32,689 nt of DNA. Origin: Candidatus Nanoarchaeia archaeon (GTDB lineage: Archaea > Nanobdellota > Nanobdellia > Pacearchaeales > GW2011-AR1). Location: NCBI GenBank assembly GCA_028718805.1, contig JAQUKY010000012.1, forward strand, positions 1 to 32,689, written 5' to 3'. The notes below the pieces were generated by a model that saw only the letters and a program-made list of their open reading frames with translations, was not told the origin of the DNA and ran no database searches. Positions 1 through 7,378 of the stretch are shown piece by piece. Each line of letters begins with the position of its first letter. Within the stretch, counting starts at the first letter, position 1. The translations under genes and the position numbers were made by a program.

Positions 1-65
1 TCTTTGTAAGTTTTATTTTGCAGTTTGAGCTTTATTGCTTCTCTTCGGATTATTTCTCTCTTCAA
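1..65 (-). CDS. Truncated helix-turn-helix-like protein (N terminus only)
   Basis: The gene runs off the left edge. It starts at a TTG (65-63) placed 6 nt after a perfect GGAGGTGA Shine-Dalgarno on the minus strand (79-72). Only about 21 residues are visible, beginning MKREIIRREAIKLKLQNKT. This basic start resembles the first helices of homeodomain-like HTH proteins, including transposase N termini. That is a resemblance, not a domain call. The RBS-to-start junction (GGAGGTGAATAAAATTG) closely matches the junctions in the large plus-strand operon to the right, so the gene may belong to the same accessory region. Confidence 0.45.
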   Translation of the reverse strand, partial: MKREIIRREAIKLKLQNKTYK

Positions 66-71
66 TTTTAT

Positions 72-79
72 TCACCTCC
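72..79 (-). promoter_or_regulatory. Strong Shine-Dalgarno (GGAGGTGA)
   Basis: The minus strand reads GGAGGTGA, the full anti-16S complement, 6 nt before a TTG codon. It decides the start of the truncated left-edge gene. Confidence 0.6.
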
Positions 80-119
80 CAGAAGCATTATCGTTTAGGG
101 GGTGAAATATCTTATGAAC

Positions 120-431
120 CTACACATCGTCGATTGCGAAATTTATGGTTTTAGGGGCATATTTTTCATGTATTGCTTTTACTAAAAAATAGGGCATTTC
201 AAGTGTAGTCTCCATATCTGAAGAACTTATAGACTGCCTATATAACCCATTATCTGTTGGCCTTTCTTTGAACAGATCTACTGGTTTTCCAAGATAATCC
301 TTGCTTATATTTCCATAAACCGCTAATCTTGCTATATCAAAACCCTCATCAATTGGCCTAAGGGTTATATAATTAAGATTTCCATTAAATTTCTCAATTT
401 TATCAACAATGCCTCTAAACAGTTCCCTCAT
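120..431 (-). CDS. Hypothetical protein, 103 aa
   Basis: I do not recognise the family. The product is soluble and mixed-charge (MRELFRGIVDKIEKF...), with no signal peptide, membrane segment or metal motif. The ATG at 431 lies 20-31 bp from a minus-strand TATA-like GATTTTTAAACC (462-451), which fits a leaderless transcript. The gene is divergent from the large operon and shares its 131-bp intergenic region, so it could be a regulator or an unrelated flanking gene. Nothing in the sequence decides between these. Confidence 0.6.
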   Translation of the reverse strand: MRELFRGIVDKIEKFNGNLNYITLRPIDEGFDIARLAVYGNISKDYLGKPVDLFKERPTDNGLYRQSISSSDMETTLEMPYFLVKAIHEKYAPKTINFAIDDV

Positions 432-450
432 ATTACCTTAAAATCAACTG

Positions 451-462
451 GGTTTAAAAATC
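451..462 (-). promoter_or_regulatory. TATA-like promoter of the 103-aa gene
   Basis: GATTTTTAAACC on the minus strand lies 20-31 bp before the ATG at 431, the usual archaeal spacing for a leaderless mRNA. Confidence 0.45.
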
Positions 463-505
463 TTAGTTATTAGTGTCATTTTTAAGTGATTACAAAATAG
501 AAAGA

Positions 506-549
506 TTTATAAAGGGAAAATGCCATATAATTGTATAAAAATTACAATT
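506..549 (+). promoter_or_regulatory. Putative operon promoter with two TATA-like boxes and an inverted repeat
   Basis: There are two TATA-like boxes: TTTATAAA at 506-513, preceded by a purine-rich GAAAGA-like BRE, and GTATAAAAA at 533-541. The second is 22-30 bp before the ATG at 563 and would give a leaderless mRNA. It sits inside a perfect 7-bp inverted repeat, AATTGTA (529-535) and TACAATT (543-549). A protein bound there would occlude the TATA. The two AbrB-like genes in the operon are candidate binders; that link is inference. Confidence 0.45.
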
Positions 550-562
550 TTATTACAATATA

Positions 563-1084
563 ATGGTAACAAAAAACAAGTTAGCTATCATTTTAACATT
601 AATAGCTGCGACTATTTTTGGATTAAACTCATGGACAAGATTGAATGAGGCAAGATCAAATAAAATTATAGATGTTCCTATTGCAAGAGCCAGATATTCT
701 AATGGTGAGGTTTTAGAGTCAATGGATTTTATTTCTTGTAGCGCTCTTATTCTTGATTATAAAGATAAAGCAATTATGGCACATGCGCCTGATGAAGAAT
801 ATGCTAACTATATGTTTGAATGGGGGGTTCCTCCTGAAGGAAATGACGTTTATATCGGAAATGTTGTCAAATATCTCTCAAATGAAATGCGAGAAAAAGG
901 AATCAATCCCAAAGAATGCAAGGCGTTTATTAACGCTGGTTCAGAAAGAGGCCTGGAAAAAATAACTAATGACTTAAAAGAAGCCGGAATAGGGGTTGAG
1001 AGTTCTAAGCTTGATCAAAATCCAAGAAATATGAGATATGATCCTAAAACAAATAATCTTACTGTTAATTACCGAAGTGATTAA
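563..1084 (+). CDS. Membrane-anchored CheD-like glutamine deamidase
   Basis: 173 aa. One N-terminal membrane segment (about residues 7-22) is followed by a domain matching the layout of CheD, the chemoreceptor glutamine deamidase. Cys59 lies in an ISCSALI strand corresponding to the CheD GSC motif, and His74 in MAHAP corresponds to the CheD MAHxMLP strand. A late segment (residues 154-169, N-P-R...R-Y-D-P-K-T-N...L-T-V) matches the CheD C-terminal GGN..R...DPETG..LV pattern. Ser53 lies six residues before the Cys, where CheD has its triad Thr. No other chemotaxis gene is in the window, and CheD is normally soluble, so the substrate is unknown. First gene of the operon. Confidence 0.5.
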   Translation: MVTKNKLAIILTLIAATIFGLNSWTRLNEARSNKIIDVPIARARYSNGEVLESMDFISCSALILDYKDKAIMAHAPDEEYANYMFEWGVPPEGNDVYIGNVVKYLSNEMREKGINPKECKAFINAGSERGLEKITNDLKEAGIGVESSKLDQNPRNMRYDPKTNNLTVNYRSD

Positions 1085-1085
1085 A

Positions 1086-1250
1086 ATGCCAACACAAAAA
1101 CAATTCAACATCAGAAAGAAAATAGCAAAACATGGCGAGAATTCCATAATTGTTATTCCAAAGCTTTTGCAGGGCGAGTTAAGGCCTAAAATGATTGTTG
1201 ATATCCAGATAAATGTTGTGGAGGAAAATGAAATTGGAGGTAATGAATAA
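1086..1250 (+). CDS. AbrB-like mini-protein, copy 1 (54 aa)
   Basis: The start ATG at 1086 follows the previous stop at once; longer upstream extensions lie inside the CheD-like gene. The central residues ENSIIVIPKLLQGELRPKM resemble the swapped-hairpin AbrB/SpoVT/MazE DNA-binding fold (strand, I-P-K-x-L, then a short helix and a strand). Such 50-residue proteins usually act as transcription regulators or antitoxins. A second copy, nearly identical in protein and DNA, lies at 9841-9996. The function is inferred from the fold only. It could regulate this operon, whose promoter holds an inverted repeat. Confidence 0.6.
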   Translation: MPTQKQFNIRKKIAKHGENSIIVIPKLLQGELRPKMIVDIQINVVEENEIGGNE

Positions 1251-1251
1251 A

Positions 1252-1965
1252 ATGAAAAATCCTATAACTGATTATGAAACATTCAGAGAAACAAGAGATA
1301 GCGATATGCAATTTTGTCTAAATTACTGTGAACTAAAGAAATTTTGGGAAAGTATTTTTCCAAAATGTAATGAGAATATAATTGTAAGAGAAAATGGAAT
1401 AGAGGTTTTTCATGTATTCAGAGATGAAAAAGATTTTAATAAGGTTATTAGTACTGGATTAAAACCAAGAAATCAATTAGTAAAAGAAGGATATCTTAAA
1501 ACTGGAGATTTGGGTTCTATAGATGAAAATGCACGTGCATTATACCGGAATGATGTAACCTATTTCAATTATCCTATTAATGAAACACAAAAGGAAGGTC
1601 TTGAGAATAAATGTTGGATTTCTGTTCTTGTTGATCCTGACAAAACAATGGTTCATAATGCAGAATTAAGAGCTGTGAAGCAAGAGGATTATTTTAGCTC
1701 AATGATCAAACTTAAAGATTATATCAGTAGAATAAAAAAATTAGATGCTAAAAGATTAGAGTCTCCAAAAGCACCACTTATACCAAATCCATTTACTGCT
1801 GAGCCTACTTGGGCTTGGATTAATTCTGAAAAGAATTCTGATAAAGACCCCCAAACACATCTCTACGATGTTGGTTATAACCTTAATGAAGTAGTGATTC
1901 CAAGAATAATAAATCCTTCTGAATTTTATAGAACAAGTAAAACAAAAGAATTGGAGGCTGAATAA
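1252..1965 (+). CDS. ADP-ribosyltransferase-fold-like protein, 237 aa (tentative)
   Basis: Start ATG at 1252, one base after the AbrB stop, with GGAGG at 1236-1240; the upstream in-frame ATG overlaps the AbrB gene. Around residue 54, the segment V-F-H-V-F followed by D-F-N-K-V-I-S-T-G-L-K-P-R recalls the start of the ART/KptA/DarT fold (H-x-[TV], then nL..Il..GL.pr). Near the C terminus, NEVVIPRIINPSEF (Glu213) recalls the catalytic-Glu strand and following proline segment. The middle is not recognisable and an R/H-Y/T-E triad is not certain. The C terminus ends in EAE because its last codons form the RBS of the next gene. A second, clearer ART-like gene is at 5517. Confidence 0.4.
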   Translation: MKNPITDYETFRETRDSDMQFCLNYCELKKFWESIFPKCNENIIVRENGIEVFHVFRDEKDFNKVISTGLKPRNQLVKEGYLKTGDLGSIDENARALYRNDVTYFNYPINETQKEGLENKCWISVLVDPDKTMVHNAELRAVKQEDYFSSMIKLKDYISRIKKLDAKRLESPKAPLIPNPFTAEPTWAWINSEKNSDKDPQTHLYDVGYNLNEVVIPRIINPSEFYRTSKTKELEAE

Positions 1966-1969
1966 AATG
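1953..1969 (+). repeat. Stop/RBS/start junction GGAGGCTGAATAAAATG, copy 1
   Basis: This 17-nt junction supplies the RBS, the stop codon TAA and the next ATG. Exact copies are at 9984-10000 and 11172-11188. All three upstream proteins end in Glu-Ala-Glu as a result. Confidence 0.85.
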
Positions 1970-3586
1970 GAAAGCACAATAGAAAAAACAATCGGGGAAA
2001 TAGAAACATCTATTACTCTAGATTACAGAAAAAATGCCTGGGGGCTTGAAAGAATCGCCTTAGATGGAATCTCAAATCATCTTCCTGCAGACAGCAAGGG
2101 AAAACAGGTATCTGTTAAATTTAAACAGGATGGTAAGCATTTAGGTTTCAAAGAAGTAGATACTCAAAAGCCTATTGAAGAAATTATTTTTGAAGATGAT
2201 GGCTCTGGTTATGATGCAGGACTTTTATCTGTGTTATATACTACAAAATATGCAGATTCTTTAAGTGTAGGCGAGTTTGGAGAAGGATTAAAATTAATTG
2301 CTGCAGCTTCAATAAGAAGTCATCTTGATATAGAATACCGTTCAAGAAACTGGACTGCAAAACCTTTTACAAAAGATGAAAATATAGATGGCAATGTGTT
2401 AAAGAGGCTTTGTTTTAAAATTGTTTATAATGGAAAGAGTTTAAATGGTTCTAATACTGTATTTTCAAGACCAACAAAAAGATTTGTTGAAGAGGTTCTA
2501 CATCTTCCAGACAAAGTCCTTAAATTAAATACAAAATATAAAGAACTATATTGTGATAAAGAAGATTCGGGATACCGGTCAAGGATTATTGATTTAGGAA
2601 ATCATGAAAAAGAACAGGAAGATAAGTTGACTATTGATGATTCCGTTGATAGGAGAACTGCATTATTTGTAAAGGGTGTCAGAATTGAACAAACTAATGA
2701 TCTTTTTAGTTATGATTTAGGAATTGAAAATATTACTCCGGACAGAATTTATGTTCATAGAGAGACTTTCCTAAACCAAATAAGATATTTATTAGAAACC
2801 TGCTCAAATGAAGAGGTTATCAAGAAAATTTTAATAGAAGCTAAAGAAAATCCCCATAGCTTTTGTAACGAGTTTAACGCTTTTGATAACAGAAATCGTA
2901 AATCTTACGACCCTTACAGTCATCTTCATGATGAAAGTTTGAGTATTGAAGAACCTGCTAGAAAACATGAAGAGGCTCTAAAACACATATTAGAAATAAT
3001 AAGAAAAGGAAAAAAAGAAAGTCTTTGGGTTAAATGTTTTAAAGAATTGTATGGAGAGAATGCAGTTATAGCTTCGTCATATGATACCAATACTAACAAA
3101 GATGCTGAAATTATAGGTCATAATCCTATAAGATTAAATGACAATATCGAGAGGTATTTAGAATCTTTAGGGATTGTTAATGCTGGAGATCTTGATAATG
3201 ATAAAAGATATGAATGGATTAAACCAGAAGACTTAACTCCTGATGAAATAAAAGTTTTAGAAGGGGTAAAAAGACTTAATCGTCTGTTGTTAGATGGAAG
3301 AAAAGCTCCTGAAATAAGAGTTTATTCTAGAATGTATTTGAAATCAGGAAGAGAAGTTAAATGCGATGATGGTTTTTATGGAATTGATGAATCTACGAAA
3401 TTAGAGTATATTGGTTTAAAGAGGTCTACCCTTAAGGACTCTAAAAATGCAGAAGAAACTTACGGTCATGAAGCAGGCCATTATGTAACCAAAGAGCCCG
3501 ATTACTCAAGAAAATTTACTGATTTCTTTGTGAGAAAATTCACTGATTTGGCAAGAGAGAAGCTTGATGTGGAGGAAGGAAAATGA
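1967..3586 (+). CDS. GHKL (HSP90/MORC-type) ATPase with C-terminal HEAGH zincin motif
   Basis: 539 aa. The N-terminal part is a GHKL ATPase: an N-box-like helix WGLERIALDGISNHLP (residues 25-40), the G1 box F-E-D-D-G-S-G (76-81) and the G2 box G-E-F-G-E-G-L (102-108). An HSP90/MutL/MORC-like transducer may follow. The C terminus carries HEAGH at 501-505, a classic HExxH zinc-protease motif. The third zinc ligand is not obvious; an Asp or Glu shortly after is possible. ATPase-gated proteolysis is a plausible inference. The stop overlaps the next start (ATGA). GHKL proteins linked to effectors are known in bacterial defence systems. I do not recognise this exact fusion as a named family. Confidence 0.75.
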   Translation: MESTIEKTIGEIETSITLDYRKNAWGLERIALDGISNHLPADSKGKQVSVKFKQDGKHLGFKEVDTQKPIEEIIFEDDGSGYDAGLLSVLYTTKYADSLSVGEFGEGLKLIAAASIRSHLDIEYRSRNWTAKPFTKDENIDGNVLKRLCFKIVYNGKSLNGSNTVFSRPTKRFVEEVLHLPDKVLKLNTKYKELYCDKEDSGYRSRIIDLGNHEKEQEDKLTIDDSVDRRTALFVKGVRIEQTNDLFSYDLGIENITPDRIYVHRETFLNQIRYLLETCSNEEVIKKILIEAKENPHSFCNEFNAFDNRNRKSYDPYSHLHDESLSIEEPARKHEEALKHILEIIRKGKKESLWVKCFKELYGENAVIASSYDTNTNKDAEIIGHNPIRLNDNIERYLESLGIVNAGDLDNDKRYEWIKPEDLTPDEIKVLEGVKRLNRLLLDGRKAPEIRVYSRMYLKSGREVKCDDGFYGIDESTKLEYIGLKRSTLKDSKNAEETYGHEAGHYVTKEPDYSRKFTDFFVRKFTDLAREKLDVEEGK

Positions 3587-3879
3587 AATGGATAATATAT
3601 GAAGAAAATAAAGCAAAATATGTTCTTCCTATTTGTGAATCCTGCTTAGACAAAAAACATGTTAGTTATGGAGATGACCACACTCTTGGAGAGACTGGCA
3701 GGAGAGACTGTAAAAATCTGGATGAAGATTGGGAAAATCAATGCCTATGCACTCCTGACTGGGCAGGACTTTATGAAGCAATAGAAAAGGGAATCCAAAA
3801 AGAAAATATCTTTAATTCAAAACAAGATGCTGAAACATCCAAAGCCAAAAGGCTTGAAGATATGGGGGAAGGAAAATGA
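3583..3879 (+). CDS. Small Cys-rich protein upstream of a radical SAM enzyme, 98 aa
   Basis: Unrecognised soluble protein. The Cys pattern C-E-S-C (18-21), C43 and C-L-C (54-56) suggests a metal site or crosslinked cysteines. It is coupled by ATGA overlaps to the GHKL gene upstream and the radical SAM gene downstream. Being small, Cys-rich and next to a SPASM-type radical SAM enzyme, it could be that enzyme's substrate or partner. No leader/core architecture or repeated core is visible, so this is only a hypothesis. The tail KRLEDMGEGK encodes the RBS of the next gene. Confidence 0.65.
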   Translation: MKWIIYEENKAKYVLPICESCLDKKHVSYGDDHTLGETGRRDCKNLDEDWENQCLCTPDWAGLYEAIEKGIQKENIFNSKQDAETSKAKRLEDMGEGK

Positions 3880-4772
3880 AAGATGAAAAAACATATAACG
3901 TGTATTTTAGAATAACAGACAAATGTAATCTTGAATGCAAACATTGTTGCTATGACTGCGGACCTAAAGGGGATAGTATGCTATCTTCAAATATAAAGAA
4001 AGTAGTTGACAATATCCCTGCAGGTGTTAAAGATTTTGAACTTACAGGAGGAGAACCATTTGTTGTCAAACCTTTGTTATATGAAGCTCTATCTTATATT
4101 CAATCAAAAAAATTTCCTAAAATTTCTGTCATAGTGCAGACAAATGGTTTTTGGATCAAAGATGAAGATTCAAATTATAAGATTTTGAAAGAACTTTGCG
4201 ATTTGGGAGTTAATTATATCGATTTTACAAGCAATGATGAATTTCATAAAGAACAAGGAATAGATATCAATAAACTACACATGAATGTTAATATTTTACC
4301 TTCTCCTCTAGGAAAAGCTTTGGATAGATTAAATGATGAATTTCCTGGATTAGAAAATAGATATTCTAAAATAGGGCTTCATTTAAGAGGGGCAGGTAAA
4401 AGGGTCCAACCTTTAGGAAGAGCAAAATCTCTCCCCATCGAAATGATACACCCTTTTTATCCCTGCTTAGCAAACATAAATTTTTATGGACAACACAAAG
4501 ATGTTACAATAGACCCGCAGGGTAATGTTTATTTATGCTGCTGGCAAGGACCTAGGTCAATAGGCTCGGTTATTGAAACACCTTTAGAGCAATTAGTTGA
4601 AGATGCTGAAAATGATCCCATAACGAAGGCGATTATAGATGGTGGACCACAAAAATTAGCTAAACAAATTGGAATGGTTTCTTGTATTTCAGGTATTAAT
4701 GATTGTATTACTTGTCAAAAAATCTTTGCAGAATTAGACAGAAGACCTAAGGCCATGGAGGCAGTAAAATGA
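3876..4772 (+). CDS. Radical SAM enzyme with SPASM-like C terminus
   Basis: 298 aa. The motif CNLECKHC (Cys17, Cys21, Cys24) binds the 4Fe-4S cluster that cleaves S-adenosylmethionine, and TGGEP (57-61) is the usual SAM-binding strand. The C-terminal region has YPCLAN, then G-N-V-Y-L-C-C-W-Q-G, and later C...C.TC (VSCISGINDCITC), which fits a SPASM or twitch auxiliary cluster. Enzymes of this kind modify peptides or proteins, or are anaerobic sulfatase-maturase-like. The actual reaction here is unknown. ATGA overlaps on both sides tie it to the Cys-rich protein before it and the wall hydrolase after it. Confidence 0.88.
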   Translation: MKDEKTYNVYFRITDKCNLECKHCCYDCGPKGDSMLSSNIKKVVDNIPAGVKDFELTGGEPFVVKPLLYEALSYIQSKKFPKISVIVQTNGFWIKDEDSNYKILKELCDLGVNYIDFTSNDEFHKEQGIDINKLHMNVNILPSPLGKALDRLNDEFPGLENRYSKIGLHLRGAGKRVQPLGRAKSLPIEMIHPFYPCLANINFYGQHKDVTIDPQGNVYLCCWQGPRSIGSVIETPLEQLVEDAENDPITKAIIDGGPQKLAKQIGMVSCISGINDCITCQKIFAELDRRPKAMEAVK

Positions 4773-5515
4773 CAAGATATTGTTATGAGAGCGAAAGAGA
4801 ATTCTTATCAAGAGAAGAGAATGAAATTTTAAAAAACCAATTGAAATATAAGGAAGAAAATAAAACACTTCTTAAAATTGGTTTAGGTTTAGCTTGTGTT
4901 GTTGGACTTTTTATATATGGCGGATTGAAACTTGCGCCTAGCAAACCAGCTGGAAATCCTGCTGGAAATCTTCAATCAAGAGTTGTGCAACCTGTTGATG
5001 TTGATTATGTTAATAGGCCCAAAATTGTTAAGGATGCTGATTATTCTCATATTTGTGAAAAAAAACTTAAAATAGAAAACAAGATTATAGATTACAAAAC
5101 AAGAGACTTTTCTAAAGATTCTGACAAAGTTTTACTCGCAAGAATGCTGTATGGGGAAGCAAGAAATTGTCCAAGAGAAGAAAAAATAGAAATTGCTTAT
5201 ACTGCTATTAACAGAGCTAATGATGGAAAAAAATGGAATGGAGAGACAATTAAAGAAGCGATATTAAAACCATGGCAATATTCTTGTTTTAATAAAGACG
5301 ATGTTAATTATGAAAAATTAAAAAACCCAAAAAGAAAAATTTTTGAAGAATGTTTAAAAATTGCCAATGAAGTTTTAGATGGAAAATATAAAGAGCTTAA
5401 CAGGGGGCAGACACATTATCATACCCGCGCAGTTCATCCTTCATGGGCAGATTCTGACCAGATGACTCATCTTAATATGGGAAATACTAAACATGAATTT
5501 TACATGGAGAGATAA
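4769..5515 (+). CDS. Membrane-anchored SleB-type cell wall hydrolase
   Basis: 248 aa. A charged N terminus is followed by one membrane helix (about residues 35-53), a linker, and a C-terminal SleB/Hydrolase_2 domain from about 118. The domain shows the family start LLARMLYGEAR with the presumed catalytic Glu130, then I-A-Y-T-A-I-N-R, P-W-Q-Y-S, and a TH-Y-H-T...P-S-W-A end. SleB enzymes cut peptidoglycan (lytic transglycosylase or muramidase type). The anchor puts the domain outside the cell. Archaea lack murein, so the likely targets are bacterial neighbours or a pseudo-wall, or the gene came from a phage-like element. The domain call is firm; the role is inference. Confidence 0.8.
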   Translation: MTRYCYESEREFLSREENEILKNQLKYKEENKTLLKIGLGLACVVGLFIYGGLKLAPSKPAGNPAGNLQSRVVQPVDVDYVNRPKIVKDADYSHICEKKLKIENKIIDYKTRDFSKDSDKVLLARMLYGEARNCPREEKIEIAYTAINRANDGKKWNGETIKEAILKPWQYSCFNKDDVNYEKLKNPKRKIFEECLKIANEVLDGKYKELNRGQTHYHTRAVHPSWADSDQMTHLNMGNTKHEFYMER

Positions 5516-5516
5516 G

Positions 5517-6308
5517 ATGGCAAACAACGAATTATCTAAAATTATTGATTTGACACCTAATTACTATAGATGGGATAGAGACTATCGTGAATATGGCAGA
5601 CCTGCATGGAATAAATTCTTAGTTGCATCAGAACTTTTTTATAATTTTATTAAAGAGCATTCAGAAATTGCTGCACAATGGGGTAATAATATACAATTAA
5701 CAATCGATGCGATTTACAACAAAAAATTATCAGAAGGATCTAAAGAAAATATGGCAAAATTAATTAAGAAAAAAGTTTCTCAAGATTCTTTATCTAAAGA
5801 AAATTTTGATCCCAGCGATTACACATATCCTGATCTTTATCACGGAACAGGTTCTCAGGCATTGAATGGGATTTTTAAATATGGTGAATTGCTATCAGAA
5901 GCAAAACTCCAAGGATTAGCTATAAAAGTCCTAACTGGAGAAAGATACTGGCAAGTTAAAAGATGGTTAAATGATTCAATCAGCCTTACTATATCCCCCG
6001 ATATTGCTCTAGATCCTCACGCATATATTGACGGAATCAGTTGTTTCCAAGATTATCCAGTTGTTTTAGGATTTGCTGAAGAAAGAGTTAATAAAACTAG
6101 CTGGAATGATTATGACCCCGAACCTGGAGAAATTTGCGTGAAAGGAAGATTACCTATAGAAACTGCAACACATCTCTTTGCCCCTTCAAAACAGATTGTT
6201 GAATTAAGATATTTCATTGATAAGTATAATCTAAATGCTGTACCTTTAGAAGCTTTACAAACAAGATGTAGTTCTAGTAATCTAGGGGTCACTACAGGAG
6301 TAAATTAA
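5517..6308 (+). CDS. ADP-ribosyltransferase-fold protein (HGT...E type)
   Basis: 263 aa. The ATG at 5517 is chosen because GGAGAG lies just before it and the longer start overlaps the previous gene. Residues 106-123 (D-L-Y-H-G-T-G...L-N-G-I-F-K-Y-G) match the first ART core strand and helix (Y-H-G-T..l..I...G). Residues 155-170 (I-S-L-T-I-S-P-D-I-A...A-Y) match the fS.s...A..Y strand, and 203-217 (P-G-E-I-C-V-K-G-R-L-P) match the strand holding the catalytic Glu (Glu205). Together these support a PARP-like/H-x-T ADP-ribosyltransferase fold. Target unknown. The N-terminal 100 residues are helical and unrecognised. Confidence 0.6.
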   Translation: MANNELSKIIDLTPNYYRWDRDYREYGRPAWNKFLVASELFYNFIKEHSEIAAQWGNNIQLTIDAIYNKKLSEGSKENMAKLIKKKVSQDSLSKENFDPSDYTYPDLYHGTGSQALNGIFKYGELLSEAKLQGLAIKVLTGERYWQVKRWLNDSISLTISPDIALDPHAYIDGISCFQDYPVVLGFAEERVNKTSWNDYDPEPGEICVKGRLPIETATHLFAPSKQIVELRYFIDKYNLNAVPLEALQTRCSSSNLGVTTGVN

Positions 6309-6309
6309 A

Positions 6310-7377
6310 ATGGCAACAAAACAGGAATATCTTGCAAACAGAATGATTGATGGAGCAAGAGCTCTTTCTGAGTTGTTTAATTGGCTAAAAACTAATAGAG
6401 CGCCTTTAACAGACAACCTTGTTGAAGAGATTACCAAGAGTTGTGAAATAACCAAGAATCAAGCAAACTATTTACATAAGACTGTTGAAAGAGCTAAAAG
6501 AGCTCAGGGAATTATAAAATACCTTGAGAATAGATTTGGGGTAAATGAAAATTTAGATTTCCAGGATTCTGAGGGTTTATATAGGCTATTATTTAGAAAT
6601 AAATCTTGCCCTAAAAAAATTCAGGCAAAATCTCATAATATCGGAATTGGACTTACAAGGCAAAATTGGAGATATAAGAACAGTGTCGGAAGGGCAGGGA
6701 TTGGTTTTTGGTATGACCAGTTAAATTCACCATTAGACAAAACAATTCAGAGACTTGAAGCTGAAAAAATGACTAATGTTGGAGACTTATGTTTTACACT
6801 TCCTTCAAAAGATTATTTTGTTAAAGCTGTTGAAAAAAGGAGAAGTGAATTAAACGAACAGGGAAAAATTTTGTTGGCTATTTTTGGGCCTTCTGTAGAG
6901 CAAGAAGCAGAGCGATGGTATGGAGAAACAGAAAAACATGAATTAAGGCATGTGATAGATGAAATACTTCCATCTCATGGCAAAAGATATATAGAAACTC
7001 AGGCAGATCTGATATCTGAAGGTAATTTTAGAGGCTTAAACAGAGACATTAATGCAATTAAAGAAAGAATTGAAAAGAATATTAAAAAGAATTTAGAAAA
7101 TTTTGAGTATTTTGAAAAAAGCTGGCAAGCAGAGGAATTAAAATTTATGGTTGAGAAAGAAAGGGAATTCTATGATGCAAGTCTAAAAAGAAAAGAAAAT
7201 CTTGATAAGGGTGTGGAAATTTTAAAAGAATTAGTTAAAAAATTTCCTAAGCAAGATTATGAAATCCTGTCTTATGCATTTTCAACACTCCCCTATCTCT
7301 GCTCTAATAGGTCTCTGAATCATCTTAGATTATTAGATGTTTATTATAAAAATAAAGCAAACAAACAGGAAAAATAA
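6310..7377 (+). CDS. HExxH zinc metalloprotease-like protein, 355 aa
   Basis: The first half is helical and unrecognised. Residues 208-238 hold E-K-H-E-L-R-H-V-I-D (HELRH at 210-214), and 15 residues later ETQADLISEG, where Glu229 or Glu237 is a candidate third zinc ligand, a gluzincin-like arrangement. The C-terminal third (about 240-330) is a charged helical, probably coiled-coil stretch. There is no signal peptide or membrane segment, so the protein is cytoplasmic. With the HEAGH motif of the GHKL protein, this is the second zincin in the operon. Family not recognised; the peptidase call rests on the motif and spacing. Confidence 0.6.
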   Translation: MATKQEYLANRMIDGARALSELFNWLKTNRAPLTDNLVEEITKSCEITKNQANYLHKTVERAKRAQGIIKYLENRFGVNENLDFQDSEGLYRLLFRNKSCPKKIQAKSHNIGIGLTRQNWRYKNSVGRAGIGFWYDQLNSPLDKTIQRLEAEKMTNVGDLCFTLPSKDYFVKAVEKRRSELNEQGKILLAIFGPSVEQEAERWYGETEKHELRHVIDEILPSHGKRYIETQADLISEGNFRGLNRDINAIKERIEKNIKKNLENFEYFEKSWQAEELKFMVEKEREFYDASLKRKENLDKGVEILKELVKKFPKQDYEILSYAFSTLPYLCSNRSLNHLRLLDVYYKNKANKQEK

Positions 7378-7378
7378 A

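Noticed and set aside
1038..1085. Upstream extension of the first AbrB-like gene
   Set aside because: The extension lies in the CheD-like gene in another frame. The ATG at 1086 matches the start of copy 2, which has no such extension.
4769..5515. Bacterial origin of the contig, suggested by SleB, LemA, HtpX and MscL
   Set aside because: TrpRS is archaeal in type, the stand-alone genes have TATA-like boxes at leaderless distance, and FtrB and small DPANN-like proteins fit archaea. LemA, HtpX and MscL also occur in archaea.
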